From Gammaproteobacteria bacterium (GTDB lineage Bacteria > Pseudomonadota > Gammaproteobacteria > Xanthomonadales > Wenzhouxiangellaceae), in assembly GCA_018819105.1 (NCBI GenBank), contig JAHJQV010000049.1, forward strand, positions 1 through 32,243: a stretch of 32,243 nt of DNA. Direction: 5' to 3'. The number at the start of each line of letters is the position of its first letter. Within the stretch, counting starts at the first letter, position 1. The notes under the pieces are model-generated. The model worked only from the letters and a program-made list of their open reading frames with translations. It was not told the DNA's origin and searched no databases. Both the position numbers and the translations under genes were made by a program. This document shows positions 8,307 to 17,656 of this stretch, in pieces.

Positions 8307-8835
8307 TGCCATCAAACTGCTGCTGGTCGATGACGATGCCACATTTTTGCGCGTGCTCGATGGCGCCATGCAGCGACGTGGCTGCATCACTTGCTGTGCC
8401 ACCGACACCGCCACGGCGCTGGCACTGGCCAGCGAGCAGCTGCCGCAGCGCGCCGTGCTGGATCTGAATCTGGAAGGTGAGTCGGGTCTGCAATTGATTG
8501 AGCCGCTGCTGGCGATCCGGCCCGATATGCAGATTGTCGTGCTGACCGGCTATGCCAGCATCGCCACGGCGGTGGAGGCGATCAAGCTGGGCGCGGTGCA
8601 GTATCTGACCAAACCGGCCGATGCCGAACAGATCAGTCAGGCCTTTGCCCAACTCAACGGCAATGCACAAACCCCGTTACCGGAAAACCCGATGAGCGTG
8701 CGGCGCATGGAATGGGAGCATGTGCAGCGGGTGCTGGCCGAGTGCGACGGCAACATCTCGGCGGCAGCGCGCAAGCTGAACATGCACCGGCGCACGCTGC
8801 AGCGCAAGCTGCGCAAGTATCCGGTAAAAAGCTGA
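8299..8835 (+). CDS. regA: RegA/PrrA/RoxR-type response regulator
   Basis: Global redox response regulator of 178 aa, cognate to RegB. The receiver domain shows the acidic pocket LLLVDDDA, phospho-acceptor Asp55 (VLDLNLE), Thr83 and Lys105 (LTKP). A proline-containing linker leads to a Fis-type helix-turn-helix, WEHVQRVLAECDGNISAAARKLNMHRRTLQRKLRKYP, broken here for length: the highly conserved RegA part is AARKLNMHRRTLQRKLRK. Its start lies inside the end of regB, so translation is coupled. An unusual cysteine group, CITCC at residues 29-33, lies in the receiver domain. Expected to control respiration and denitrification genes downstream. Confidence 0.92.
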   Translation: MTDAIKLLLVDDDATFLRVLDGAMQRRGCITCCATDTATALALASEQLPQRAVLDLNLEGESGLQLIEPLLAIRPDMQIVVLTGYASIATAVEAIKLGAVQYLTKPADAEQISQAFAQLNGNAQTPLPENPMSVRRMEWEHVQRVLAECDGNISAAARKLNMHRRTLQRKLRKYPVKS

Positions 8836-8910
8836 GCTGGGTATTGTCCAGATCCGGGCTGCCGGCCACAACCGGAATGCCGCAGCCGGTGGCGGCGATG
8901 AGCTGGATAA

Positions 8911-8924
8911 ATGACCCAGATCAA
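8911..8924. promoter_or_regulatory. FNR/DNR-type box upstream of the second TonB receptor
   Basis: ATGAC-CCAG-ATCAA fits the FNR/DNR/NNR consensus TTGAT-N4-ATCAA, with a perfect right half and a left half with two mismatches. It shares the 14-base core GACCCAGATCAAGT with the box before nirS. It lies 74 nt before the receptor start codon. An anaerobic or NO-responsive Crp/Fnr-family activator is implied. Confidence 0.5.
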
Positions 8925-8997
8925 GTGCCAGCGATACAACTTTGTTAGCATGCCTGCCTGAACCTTACCCGGCAATCGTTCACTTCAGGAGGGTTTG

Positions 8998-11235
8998 ATG
9001 CTCATCCCTGTCCACCGACAAAAACACCGCCATAACCGCACCATGCGGCGTGGTCTGCTGGCCATGCTGCTGCTGGTAGGCTGTGCAACCGTGCTGGCGC
9101 AGACCGGGGCGGACAAGGACGACGCCGACCCTGCTGCGGAAGCATCTCTGGCGCTGGACGATCTGGTGGTGGTGGGCAGCAAGACCGAGCGACCACTCTA
9201 CACCGTCGCCGCTCAGGTCACCGTGATCGACCGCGAGCGCATGGATCGAGAACTGGTCAGCCGTTTCACCGACATCGCCCGCTATGAGCCGGCGCTGGAA
9301 GTGGATTTTGACAACGCCCGCTTTGCCGGCACCGGCATCAGCATTCGCGGCATCGGTGGCAACCGCGTTGCCTATGAGTTGGACGGCGTGCCACTGCCAC
9401 AGCAGTTTGATGTCGGCAACTTTGCCAACGCCGCGCGCACCAGCATCGATCCGGAAATCATTCAGCGGGTGGAAATCCTGCGTGGTCCGGCCTCGGCCCT
9501 GTATGGCTCGGATGCCATCGGTGGTGCCGTGGTGGTGACCACGATGGACGCAGACGATCTGCTGGATCCCGGTGAAAGCACGGCGGTGAGTTCACGGCTG
9601 GGCTATTTCGGTGTCGATGCAAGCTGGTTGGCCAGCGCTGCACTGGCCTACGCGCACAAGCGTGATGGTCTGTTGCTGTCAGCCAGTGTGCGCGATGGCA
9701 ATCAAGCGGATAACCAGGCGCGGATTGTGCCCTCGGATCTGATCGATTACACGCAATATCAATGGTTTGGCAAATGGACCCGGCGCATGGATCATGGCGG
9801 TGAACTGCGCCTCAGCGTCGATTATTTCCGCCGCGATACCGACGCCGATCTGCAGGCGGTGCTGGGGTTTGCCCGCTTTCGCAACACCACCGAGATTCTC
9901 GGCGATGATCGCCAGCGACGCGACCGCATCACCGTGAATTACCAGCTGCCACCGCTGGACTGGCTGCCACGCAGCAGTCTGATGTGGTATCGCCAGGTCA
10001 GCGACACGGTGCAGCGCAGCGATGAGCAGCGCTTTGTCAGCGGCACCGGGCTTTTGCTGCAGCGGGACTTTTTCCTGCGCGAGTCAGCCTATGGCGGCGA
10101 GCTGAAGGGCCAGCTGGATTTCACCACCGGAGGGCTGCGCCACCTGCTGGTGGCCGGTGCGGAGTGGGATCACCTGAGTCTGGTGCAAAGTCGCGATGGC
10201 AGCCAGCTTGATCTGAGCAGCGGCGTCAGCAGCAATGTGGTGCTCGGCGAGACCTTTCCGCTGCGGGATTTTCCGCGCAGTAGCATTGACGAGGTCGGCG
10301 TGTATCTGCAGGATGAGTTGAGCATCGGCGAGCTGACGCTGACACCGGCGCTGCGTTTTGATCACTACAATCTGTCCGCCCGCACCGATGCGCTGTTTAC
10401 CGATCCGCAGCGGCTGACCAGCCTGAGCACCGACGAGCTCACGCTGCGGTTGGGGGCGAGCTGGCGTGTGCATCGCCGGCTCAGCGTCTACGCCCAGTTT
10501 GCCGAAGGCTTTCGCGCCCCACCGGCGGAAGACATCAACCTGTTCCTGGACATTCCGCAGTTCAATCTGCAGGCCATTCCCAATCCGGCGCTGCGGCCCG
10601 AACGCTCGGACAATTTCGAGACCGGTTTGCGCTGGTTCGGGCCAGACAGCAGCATCGAGGCGGCATTTTATTATGCTGATTTTGATGATTTCATCGAAAG
10701 CCGGGTGGCGCTGGGACCGGATCCGGACAGCGGCGTGCTGCTGTTTCAGTCGCGCAACCTGGCCCGAGCCAGCATTTATGGTGCCGAGGCCACGCTGCGG
10801 CAATCGCTGGGCGTGCTGGGAGAGGCGCTGCAGCCGTGGTCGCTGCAGGCCGGGCTGCACTGGGCCAGGGGGGAGAACGATGTCACCGGTCAGCCGCTGA
10901 ACACGGTCAATCCGTGGACACTGGTGCTGGCGCTGAACTGGACACCGCGTGCGGACATCTCTGCCGATCTACGCTTGCGTCACATCGCCCGCCAGGATCG
11001 CACCGATTTTACTGACAGCACGTTTTTTGTGCCGCCCTCGGCCACCATCCTGGATCTCACCGCGCAGTGGCAGCCGCGCGAGTGGATGCAATGGCAGCTG
11101 GGTCTGTTCAACCTCACCGACCAGCGCTACTGGCGTTTTCCCGACGTGCGCCGCTTCGCCCCGGGAGATCCCAACATCGATGTGCTCAGTCAGCCGGGCA
11201 TCCATGCCAGCCTGGCGCTGCGTTTGAGTTTTTGA
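8998..11235 (+). CDS. TonB-dependent receptor (hemoglobin/heme receptor-like)
   Basis: Outer-membrane transporter of 745 aa. The basic N-terminus and hydrophobic run GLLAMLLLVGCATVLA form a signal peptide ending near AQ. The plug carries LDDLVVVGSKTERPL (TonB-box region), ISIRGIGGNRVAYELDGVPL and VEILRGPASALYGSDAIGGAV, the pattern of hemoglobin/transferrin/lactoferrin-family receptors. The barrel ends in LRLSF. ATG 8998 is supported by a strong AGGAGG at 8987-8992. It sits between regBA and nirS and has its own FNR-type box, so it probably belongs to the denitrification regulon. The cargo could be heme, another iron complex or copper; sequence alone does not decide. Confidence 0.85.
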   Translation: MLIPVHRQKHRHNRTMRRGLLAMLLLVGCATVLAQTGADKDDADPAAEASLALDDLVVVGSKTERPLYTVAAQVTVIDRERMDRELVSRFTDIARYEPALEVDFDNARFAGTGISIRGIGGNRVAYELDGVPLPQQFDVGNFANAARTSIDPEIIQRVEILRGPASALYGSDAIGGAVVVTTMDADDLLDPGESTAVSSRLGYFGVDASWLASAALAYAHKRDGLLLSASVRDGNQADNQARIVPSDLIDYTQYQWFGKWTRRMDHGGELRLSVDYFRRDTDADLQAVLGFARFRNTTEILGDDRQRRDRITVNYQLPPLDWLPRSSLMWYRQVSDTVQRSDEQRFVSGTGLLLQRDFFLRESAYGGELKGQLDFTTGGLRHLLVAGAEWDHLSLVQSRDGSQLDLSSGVSSNVVLGETFPLRDFPRSSIDEVGVYLQDELSIGELTLTPALRFDHYNLSARTDALFTDPQRLTSLSTDELTLRLGASWRVHRRLSVYAQFAEGFRAPPAEDINLFLDIPQFNLQAIPNPALRPERSDNFETGLRWFGPDSSIEAAFYYADFDDFIESRVALGPDPDSGVLLFQSRNLARASIYGAEATLRQSLGVLGEALQPWSLQAGLHWARGENDVTGQPLNTVNPWTLVLALNWTPRADISADLRLRHIARQDRTDFTDSTFFVPPSATILDLTAQWQPREWMQWQLGLFNLTDQRYWRFPDVRRFAPGDPNIDVLSQPGIHASLALRLSF

Positions 11236-11275
11236 CAGCAGGGTGTTACGGTCGGATGCGTGACTTGTAGAAAAC

Positions 11276-11289
11276 TTGACCCAGATCAA
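11276..11289. promoter_or_regulatory. FNR/DNR-type box of the nirS promoter
   Basis: TTGAC-CCAG-ATCAA, extended to CTTGA-N6-TCAAG, is a near-perfect Crp/Fnr-family site. Its centre is 29.5 nt before a -10-like TAGAGT (11312-11317), the spacing of class II activation. It lies 64 nt before the nirS start codon. DNR/NNR-type regulators that sense NO commonly control nirS this way. Confidence 0.7.
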
Positions 11290-11302
11290 GTTGTCGGCTA
11301 AT

Positions 11303-11321
11303 CAGTACAATTAGAGTACTG
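11303..11321. promoter_or_regulatory. Inverted repeat over the nirS -10 region
   Basis: CAGTAC (11303-11308) and GTACTG (11316-11321) form a 6-bp inverted repeat with a 7-nt AT-rich spacer, overlapping the likely -10 region of nirS. It could be an operator for a second regulator or a chance palindrome. Confidence 0.3.
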
Positions 11322-11326
11322 TTTAG

Positions 11327-13564
<2,238 letters not shown>

Positions 13565-13582
13565 GCTGCCGGGAGCGAGACC

Positions 13583-14857
13583 ATGAAAACAGCAATGACC
13601 ATGCTGTTCCTCAGTGGGCTGCTGAGCTTCGGCAGCCCGTTGCGGGCACAGTCAGACACCACCGCAACAGCGCAGACAGCGGACACTTTTGCTGAGGCAT
13701 TCAGTGCTGGTGACGTCGGTTTGGGATTTCGCAGTCGCTATGAGTTTGTTGACGACGACGATTTTGCCCGCAATACCAACGCGCTGACGCTGCGCTCACG
13801 GCTAAATTTCAAGACCTTGCCCTGGCAGGGCTGGCAGCTGCTGGTCGAGGCCGACAACGTCACCGATCTTGGGGTGGACAACTTCAACGGCGGCGCCGGC
13901 ACCACACCGGGCCGGGAACAGTTTCCGGTGGTCGCCGATGCCGGTGACACCCGTCTGAACCAGCTTTGGCTGCAGTATCAGACGGCTTCAGGGCTGCGCC
14001 TGCGCGTGGGGCGGCAGCGCATCAAGTTCGACAACGACCGCTTTGTCGGCAACGTCGGCTGGCGGCAGAACGAGCAGACCTACGACGCGGCCGGGCTGGT
14101 CTGGGATGGCATTGACGGCTTGCGGCTGGAGTACGATTACGTGCTCGACGTCAATCGCATTTTCGGTGGCGATGTGCCGGCGGCCGATCACGATCATGAT
14201 ACCCATCTGGTCAATGCAGCCTGGCAGCTGACACCGGCGCAGCAGTTGGTGGGCTATCTGTATCACATCGATACCAACGACGCACCGGCGTCTTCCACGC
14301 GCACACTGGGGCTGCGCTATCTGGGCAGTTGGGGACTGGATGATCTGGCCATGCCCGGTGATCAGTTGGGCCTCACCGCAGAATATGCCCATCAGATTGA
14401 TGTCGCCAACAACCCGGTCGATTTTGCCGCCGATTACTGGTATCTGGAGCCGGCCTGGACATTGCATCCGCTGGCCACGTTGCTGGTCGGTACCGAAGTG
14501 CTCACCGGCGACACTGGCAGTGGCGGTGCGTTCCGCACTCCGCTGGCGACATTGCACGCCTTCAACGGTTTTGCCGACCTGTTTCTGACCACACCCGACG
14601 CCGGTCTGCGTGATCAGTACATCGGCTATGGCGGCAGACACGACCGCTTCGGCTGGCGGGTGACCTGGCATCACTTCGAAGCCCAGACCGGTGGTGCCGA
14701 TTTTGGTGATGAACTCGATGCCGTGTTCACCGTGCGCTTCAATGAGGACATCAACCTGCTGCTGAAGGCTGCGCTGTTCAACGACGATGCCAAGGTGCCG
14801 GCAGCTGGCATGCGTGATGTGACCAAGCTCTGGGCGCAGCTGTCGGCGCAGTTTTAA
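13583..14857 (+). CDS. Outer-membrane porin-like protein, alginate-export/AlgE-type barrel
   Basis: A protein of 424 aa with a signal peptide (MTMLFLSGLLSFGSPLRAQ) and a beta-rich body of alternating polar and hydrophobic strands, ending in SAQF with a terminal Phe as in outer-membrane barrels. Phrases such as GFRSRYEFVDDDDF, LRVGRQRIKFDNDRFVGNV and FNGFADLFL resemble the alginate-export-domain porins. It starts 18 nt after nirS with a GGGAG motif upstream, so it is probably co-transcribed. The context suggests passage of nitrate, nitrite or another small anion, but this is inferred. No alginate genes are near. Confidence 0.72.
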   Translation: MKTAMTMLFLSGLLSFGSPLRAQSDTTATAQTADTFAEAFSAGDVGLGFRSRYEFVDDDDFARNTNALTLRSRLNFKTLPWQGWQLLVEADNVTDLGVDNFNGGAGTTPGREQFPVVADAGDTRLNQLWLQYQTASGLRLRVGRQRIKFDNDRFVGNVGWRQNEQTYDAAGLVWDGIDGLRLEYDYVLDVNRIFGGDVPAADHDHDTHLVNAAWQLTPAQQLVGYLYHIDTNDAPASSTRTLGLRYLGSWGLDDLAMPGDQLGLTAEYAHQIDVANNPVDFAADYWYLEPAWTLHPLATLLVGTEVLTGDTGSGGAFRTPLATLHAFNGFADLFLTTPDAGLRDQYIGYGGRHDRFGWRVTWHHFEAQTGGADFGDELDAVFTVRFNEDINLLLKAALFNDDAKVPAAGMRDVTKLWAQLSAQF

Positions 14858-14884
14858 GCGCTGCATGATGGCAGAAATATCAGT

Positions 14885-14918
14885 GTTGCAAAAAATTTAA
14901 TCAATGCGGAATTGCAAC
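14885..14918. promoter_or_regulatory. Inverted repeat upstream of norC
   Basis: GTTGCAA (14885-14891) and TTGCAAC (14912-14918) form a perfect 7-bp inverted repeat separated by 20 nt of AT-rich sequence, ending 28 nt before the norC start. No FNR/DNR box and no sigma-54 -24/-12 element were found in this gap. It could be the operator for the nor genes or a wide palindrome of chance origin. Confidence 0.35.
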
Positions 14919-14946
14919 AACAAAGTACAACAACCGGAGTAATGCA

Positions 14947-15399
14947 ATGATAGAGAGTCTTAGTCGGAATGCAGCGCGGAATATTTTTTTTGGCGGTTCG
15001 CTGTTTTTCTTCGCCATTTTTATCGGCCTCACCGCCCACAGCCATTTTTACATCGTTAACGAGTCCACCGATAAGGAGGGACTGACCGCTTCGGTGGCGC
15101 GCGGCAAGCAGGTCTGGGAGGAGCATTCCTGCATCAATTGCCACACCATACTCGGTGAAGGGGCCTATTTCGCGCCGGAACTGGGCAACGTGTGGAAACG
15201 CTATGGCGGTGAGCAGAGTCCGGAAGGCGCACGCATGGCGCTGAAGACCTGGATCAGGATGCAGCCCACCGGTATCGAGGGCCGACGGCAGATGCCGGCA
15301 TTTGACATCAGCGACGAGGATCTGGACGCATTGATCGACTTTCTCGAGTGGACAAGTCGCATTGACACCCAGGGCTGGCCGCCCACGATTGCAGGTTGA
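14947..15399 (+). CDS. norC: Nitric oxide reductase subunit C (cytochrome c)
   Basis: Membrane-anchored cytochrome c of 150 aa that passes electrons to NorB. A single N-terminal transmembrane anchor (IFFGGSLFFFAIFIGLTAHSHF) is followed by a periplasmic domain with CINCH at residues 62-66 and the axial methionine in RRQMPAFDISDEDL. GGAG at 14936-14939 supports ATG 14947. norB starts 14 nt after the stop codon, typical of norCB. Conserved surroundings (HTILGEGAYFAPELGNVW) match NorC well. Confidence 0.95.
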   Translation: MIESLSRNAARNIFFGGSLFFFAIFIGLTAHSHFYIVNESTDKEGLTASVARGKQVWEEHSCINCHTILGEGAYFAPELGNVWKRYGGEQSPEGARMALKTWIRMQPTGIEGRRQMPAFDISDEDLDALIDFLEWTSRIDTQGWPPTIAG

Positions 15400-15413
15400 A
15401 TCAGGAGCAGATC

Positions 15414-16766
15414 ATGAAATATGCAAGCCAACGAGTCGCTTATCCGTTTTTTATCGCTGCCATGGCATTGTTCCTGGGTCAGGTGCTGTTTGGTCTGGTT
15501 GCGGGGGCGATCTATTTCTGGCCCAATTTCATGGCCGAGATCATGCCCTTCCACATTGTGCGCATGAGCCACACCAATCTTTTGCTGGTGTGGTTGTTGA
15601 TCGGTTTTTTTGGTGCCACCTATTATTTGCTGCCGGAAGAGGCCGAAACCGAGATTTACAGCCCGAAACTGGCCTATCTCCAATTGGCGATTTTCGTTTT
15701 TGCCGGTGCCGCAGCACTGGTCAGCTACCAGTTCGGCATCCACGAGGGGCGCGAGTTTCTGGAACAGCCGACCTGGATCAAGCTGCTGTTGACGATCTCC
15801 TTTCTGATGTTTCTGTTCAATGCCAGCATGACGCTGAAAAAAGGCCGGCGCACGGCGATTTCCGTGGTGTTGCTGATGGGGCTGTGGCTGGCAGCGATTT
15901 TCTGGCTATTTGCGTTTTACAATCCTTCCAACCTGTCGCTGGACAAAATGTACTGGTGGTATGTGGTGCATTTGTGGGTGGAGGGCGTGTGGGGGCTGAT
16001 CATGGCATCGCTGCTGGCCTACCTGCTTATCCGCATGACCGGCGTGGACCGCGAGATCATTGAGAAATGGCTGTATGTGATTGTCGGCCTGGTGCTGTTT
16101 TCCGGCCTGCTGGGTACCGGACACCACTATTACTGGATCGGCACGCCGGGATACTGGAAGCCGATCGGCAGTTTCTTCTCGGCGCTGGAAGTATTGCCGC
16201 TGTTCACCATGGTGATATTTGCCTTTTACATGTTCTGGCGCGGCAGCCGCAATCATCCCAACAAGTCGGCCGTGTTGTGGACATTGGGCTGCACAGTCAC
16301 GGCATTTTTCGGCGCCGGTGTCTGGGGCTTCATGCACACCCTGTCGGCGGTGAACTATTACAGCCATGGTACGCAGATCACCGCAGCACATGGACACCTG
16401 GCATTTTATGGTGCCTACGTCATGCTGAACCTGTCCATCATGGCCTATGCGCTGCCGCAACTGCGCGGCAAACAGCCGTACAACCAGATCCTGAACATGT
16501 GGAGTTTCTGGCTGATGACCGGCGGCATGGCGTTCATGACTTTTACCCTGACCTTTGCCGGCATCATCCAGACCCACATGCAGCGGGTCATCGGTGAGCA
16601 GTACATGGCCACTCAGGATTATCTGCAGCTGTTTTTCGGCATGCGCCTGGGGGCTGGCGTGGTGGTCTGCATCGGTGCCCTGTTGTACGTGTATGCCATG
16701 CTTGGACCGGCGCGGGAACAGTTGCCGGCCGGCCCGGCGCATGTTGCCGTGGGTGCGACGTCATGA
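15414..16766 (+). CDS. norB: Nitric oxide reductase subunit B, with a Glu-to-Gly change
   Basis: Catalytic heme b/b3-FeB subunit that reduces two NO to N2O; a 12-helix member of the heme-copper oxidase superfamily, 450 aa here. FeB ligands are His186 (VVHLWVEGVW) and His237-His238 (GTGHHYYWIG). The heme histidines lie in THGTQ-like SHGTQITAAHGHLAFYG, and the SALEVLP glutamate is kept. Glu190, equivalent to the FeB-proximal Glu211 of Pseudomonas aeruginosa, is present. The next conserved glutamate (Glu215 there) is Gly194, codon GGG at 15993-15995, one base from GAG. ATG 15414 with AGGAG at 15403-15407 was chosen over an upstream in-frame TTG. It overlaps norQ by ATGA. Confidence 0.94.
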   Translation: MKYASQRVAYPFFIAAMALFLGQVLFGLVAGAIYFWPNFMAEIMPFHIVRMSHTNLLLVWLLIGFFGATYYLLPEEAETEIYSPKLAYLQLAIFVFAGAAALVSYQFGIHEGREFLEQPTWIKLLLTISFLMFLFNASMTLKKGRRTAISVVLLMGLWLAAIFWLFAFYNPSNLSLDKMYWWYVVHLWVEGVWGLIMASLLAYLLIRMTGVDREIIEKWLYVIVGLVLFSGLLGTGHHYYWIGTPGYWKPIGSFFSALEVLPLFTMVIFAFYMFWRGSRNHPNKSAVLWTLGCTVTAFFGAGVWGFMHTLSAVNYYSHGTQITAAHGHLAFYGAYVMLNLSIMAYALPQLRGKQPYNQILNMWSFWLMTGGMAFMTFTLTFAGIIQTHMQRVIGEQYMATQDYLQLFFGMRLGAGVVVCIGALLYVYAMLGPAREQLPAGPAHVAVGATS

Positions 16767-17584
16767 ACACGGCGCTGCGCCGCTCGCATGCCCGTATGAC
16801 CGCAGAACAGCTGCCTTACTACCGCGCCACCGGTGGCGAATGCGAGCTGTTTGAGCGCGCCTGGCAGCAGCAGATTCCGCTGCTGCTGAAAGGTCCGACC
16901 GGCTGCGGCAAGACGCGCTTTGTCAGCCACATGGCAGCCCGGCTCGGGCTGCCGCTGTTCACCATTGCCTGTCACGATGATCTGACTGCTGCCGATCTGA
17001 CCGGTCGTCACCTGCTGGTGGACAATGAAACCCGCTGGATGGATGGTCCGCTCACGCGCGCAGTGCGCGAGGGCGGCATCTGCTACCTGGATGAAGTGGT
17101 CGAGGCACGCAAGGATGTCACCGTGGTACTGCATCCGCTCACCGATGACCGCCGCATGCTGCCGCTGGAACGCACTGGCGAGTTACTGCAGGCTCCACCG
17201 GGCTTCATGCTGGTGGTGTCATACAACCCGGGTTATCAGAACATTCTCAAATCACTGAAGCCGAGCACGCGACAGCGCTTTGCTGCCATTGCTTTCGATT
17301 TCCCGGAAACGGCAGTGGAGGTCGAGATTCTGCACACCGAAACCGGACTGGATCAGCATCTGTGTGCCGGCCTGGTCAACCTGGGTCAGCGCATTCGTGC
17401 GCTGAAAGGTCAGGATCTGGAAGAGGGGGTGTCCACCAGGCTGCTGGTCTATTGCGCCACGCTGGTGCAGTCCGGCATGCCCATACAGACCGCCGTGCGC
17501 CACACCCTGCTGGAGCCGTTGACCGACGATGACGATGTCATGGCGGCCTTGCAGGAACTTGCCATGCATGCGTTCGGTGCTTAG
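16763..17584 (+). CDS. norQ: NorQ/CbbQ/NirQ-family MoxR-type AAA+ ATPase
   Basis: Cytoplasmic AAA+ chaperone of 273 aa that, together with NorD, activates NorCB, probably by metal insertion. Walker A is GPTGCGKT at residues 44-51; Walker B is ICYLDEVVEA with Asp110-Glu111. Sensor and arginine-finger regions follow in VVSYNPGYQ and KPSTRQRF. The phrase LPYYRATGGECELFERAW near the N-terminus is typical of NorQ. The start codon overlaps the norB stop, so the genes are translationally coupled. Met12 is an alternative start. Confidence 0.92.
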   Translation: MNTALRRSHARMTAEQLPYYRATGGECELFERAWQQQIPLLLKGPTGCGKTRFVSHMAARLGLPLFTIACHDDLTAADLTGRHLLVDNETRWMDGPLTRAVREGGICYLDEVVEARKDVTVVLHPLTDDRRMLPLERTGELLQAPPGFMLVVSYNPGYQNILKSLKPSTRQRFAAIAFDFPETAVEVEILHTETGLDQHLCAGLVNLGQRIRALKGQDLEEGVSTRLLVYCATLVQSGMPIQTAVRHTLLEPLTDDDDVMAALQELAMHAFGA

Positions 17585-17656
17585 TCGGCCACCCGTTTTT
17601 TCGCAGGGTATCGCGGCAATCCACACTGCGTCATGGCGTCGGATGGACGCTGAAAC

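Noticed and set aside
8836-8905. Terminator after regA
   Set aside because: Several imperfect GC-rich stems (GCCAC/GTGGC, CCGG/CCGG) are possible, but no clean stem with a T-tract.
14858-14946. Sigma-54/NorR promoter before norC
   Set aside because: TGGCAG and TTGCA are present but 11 nt apart rather than 5, and no NorR-type GT-N7-AC enhancer set was found.
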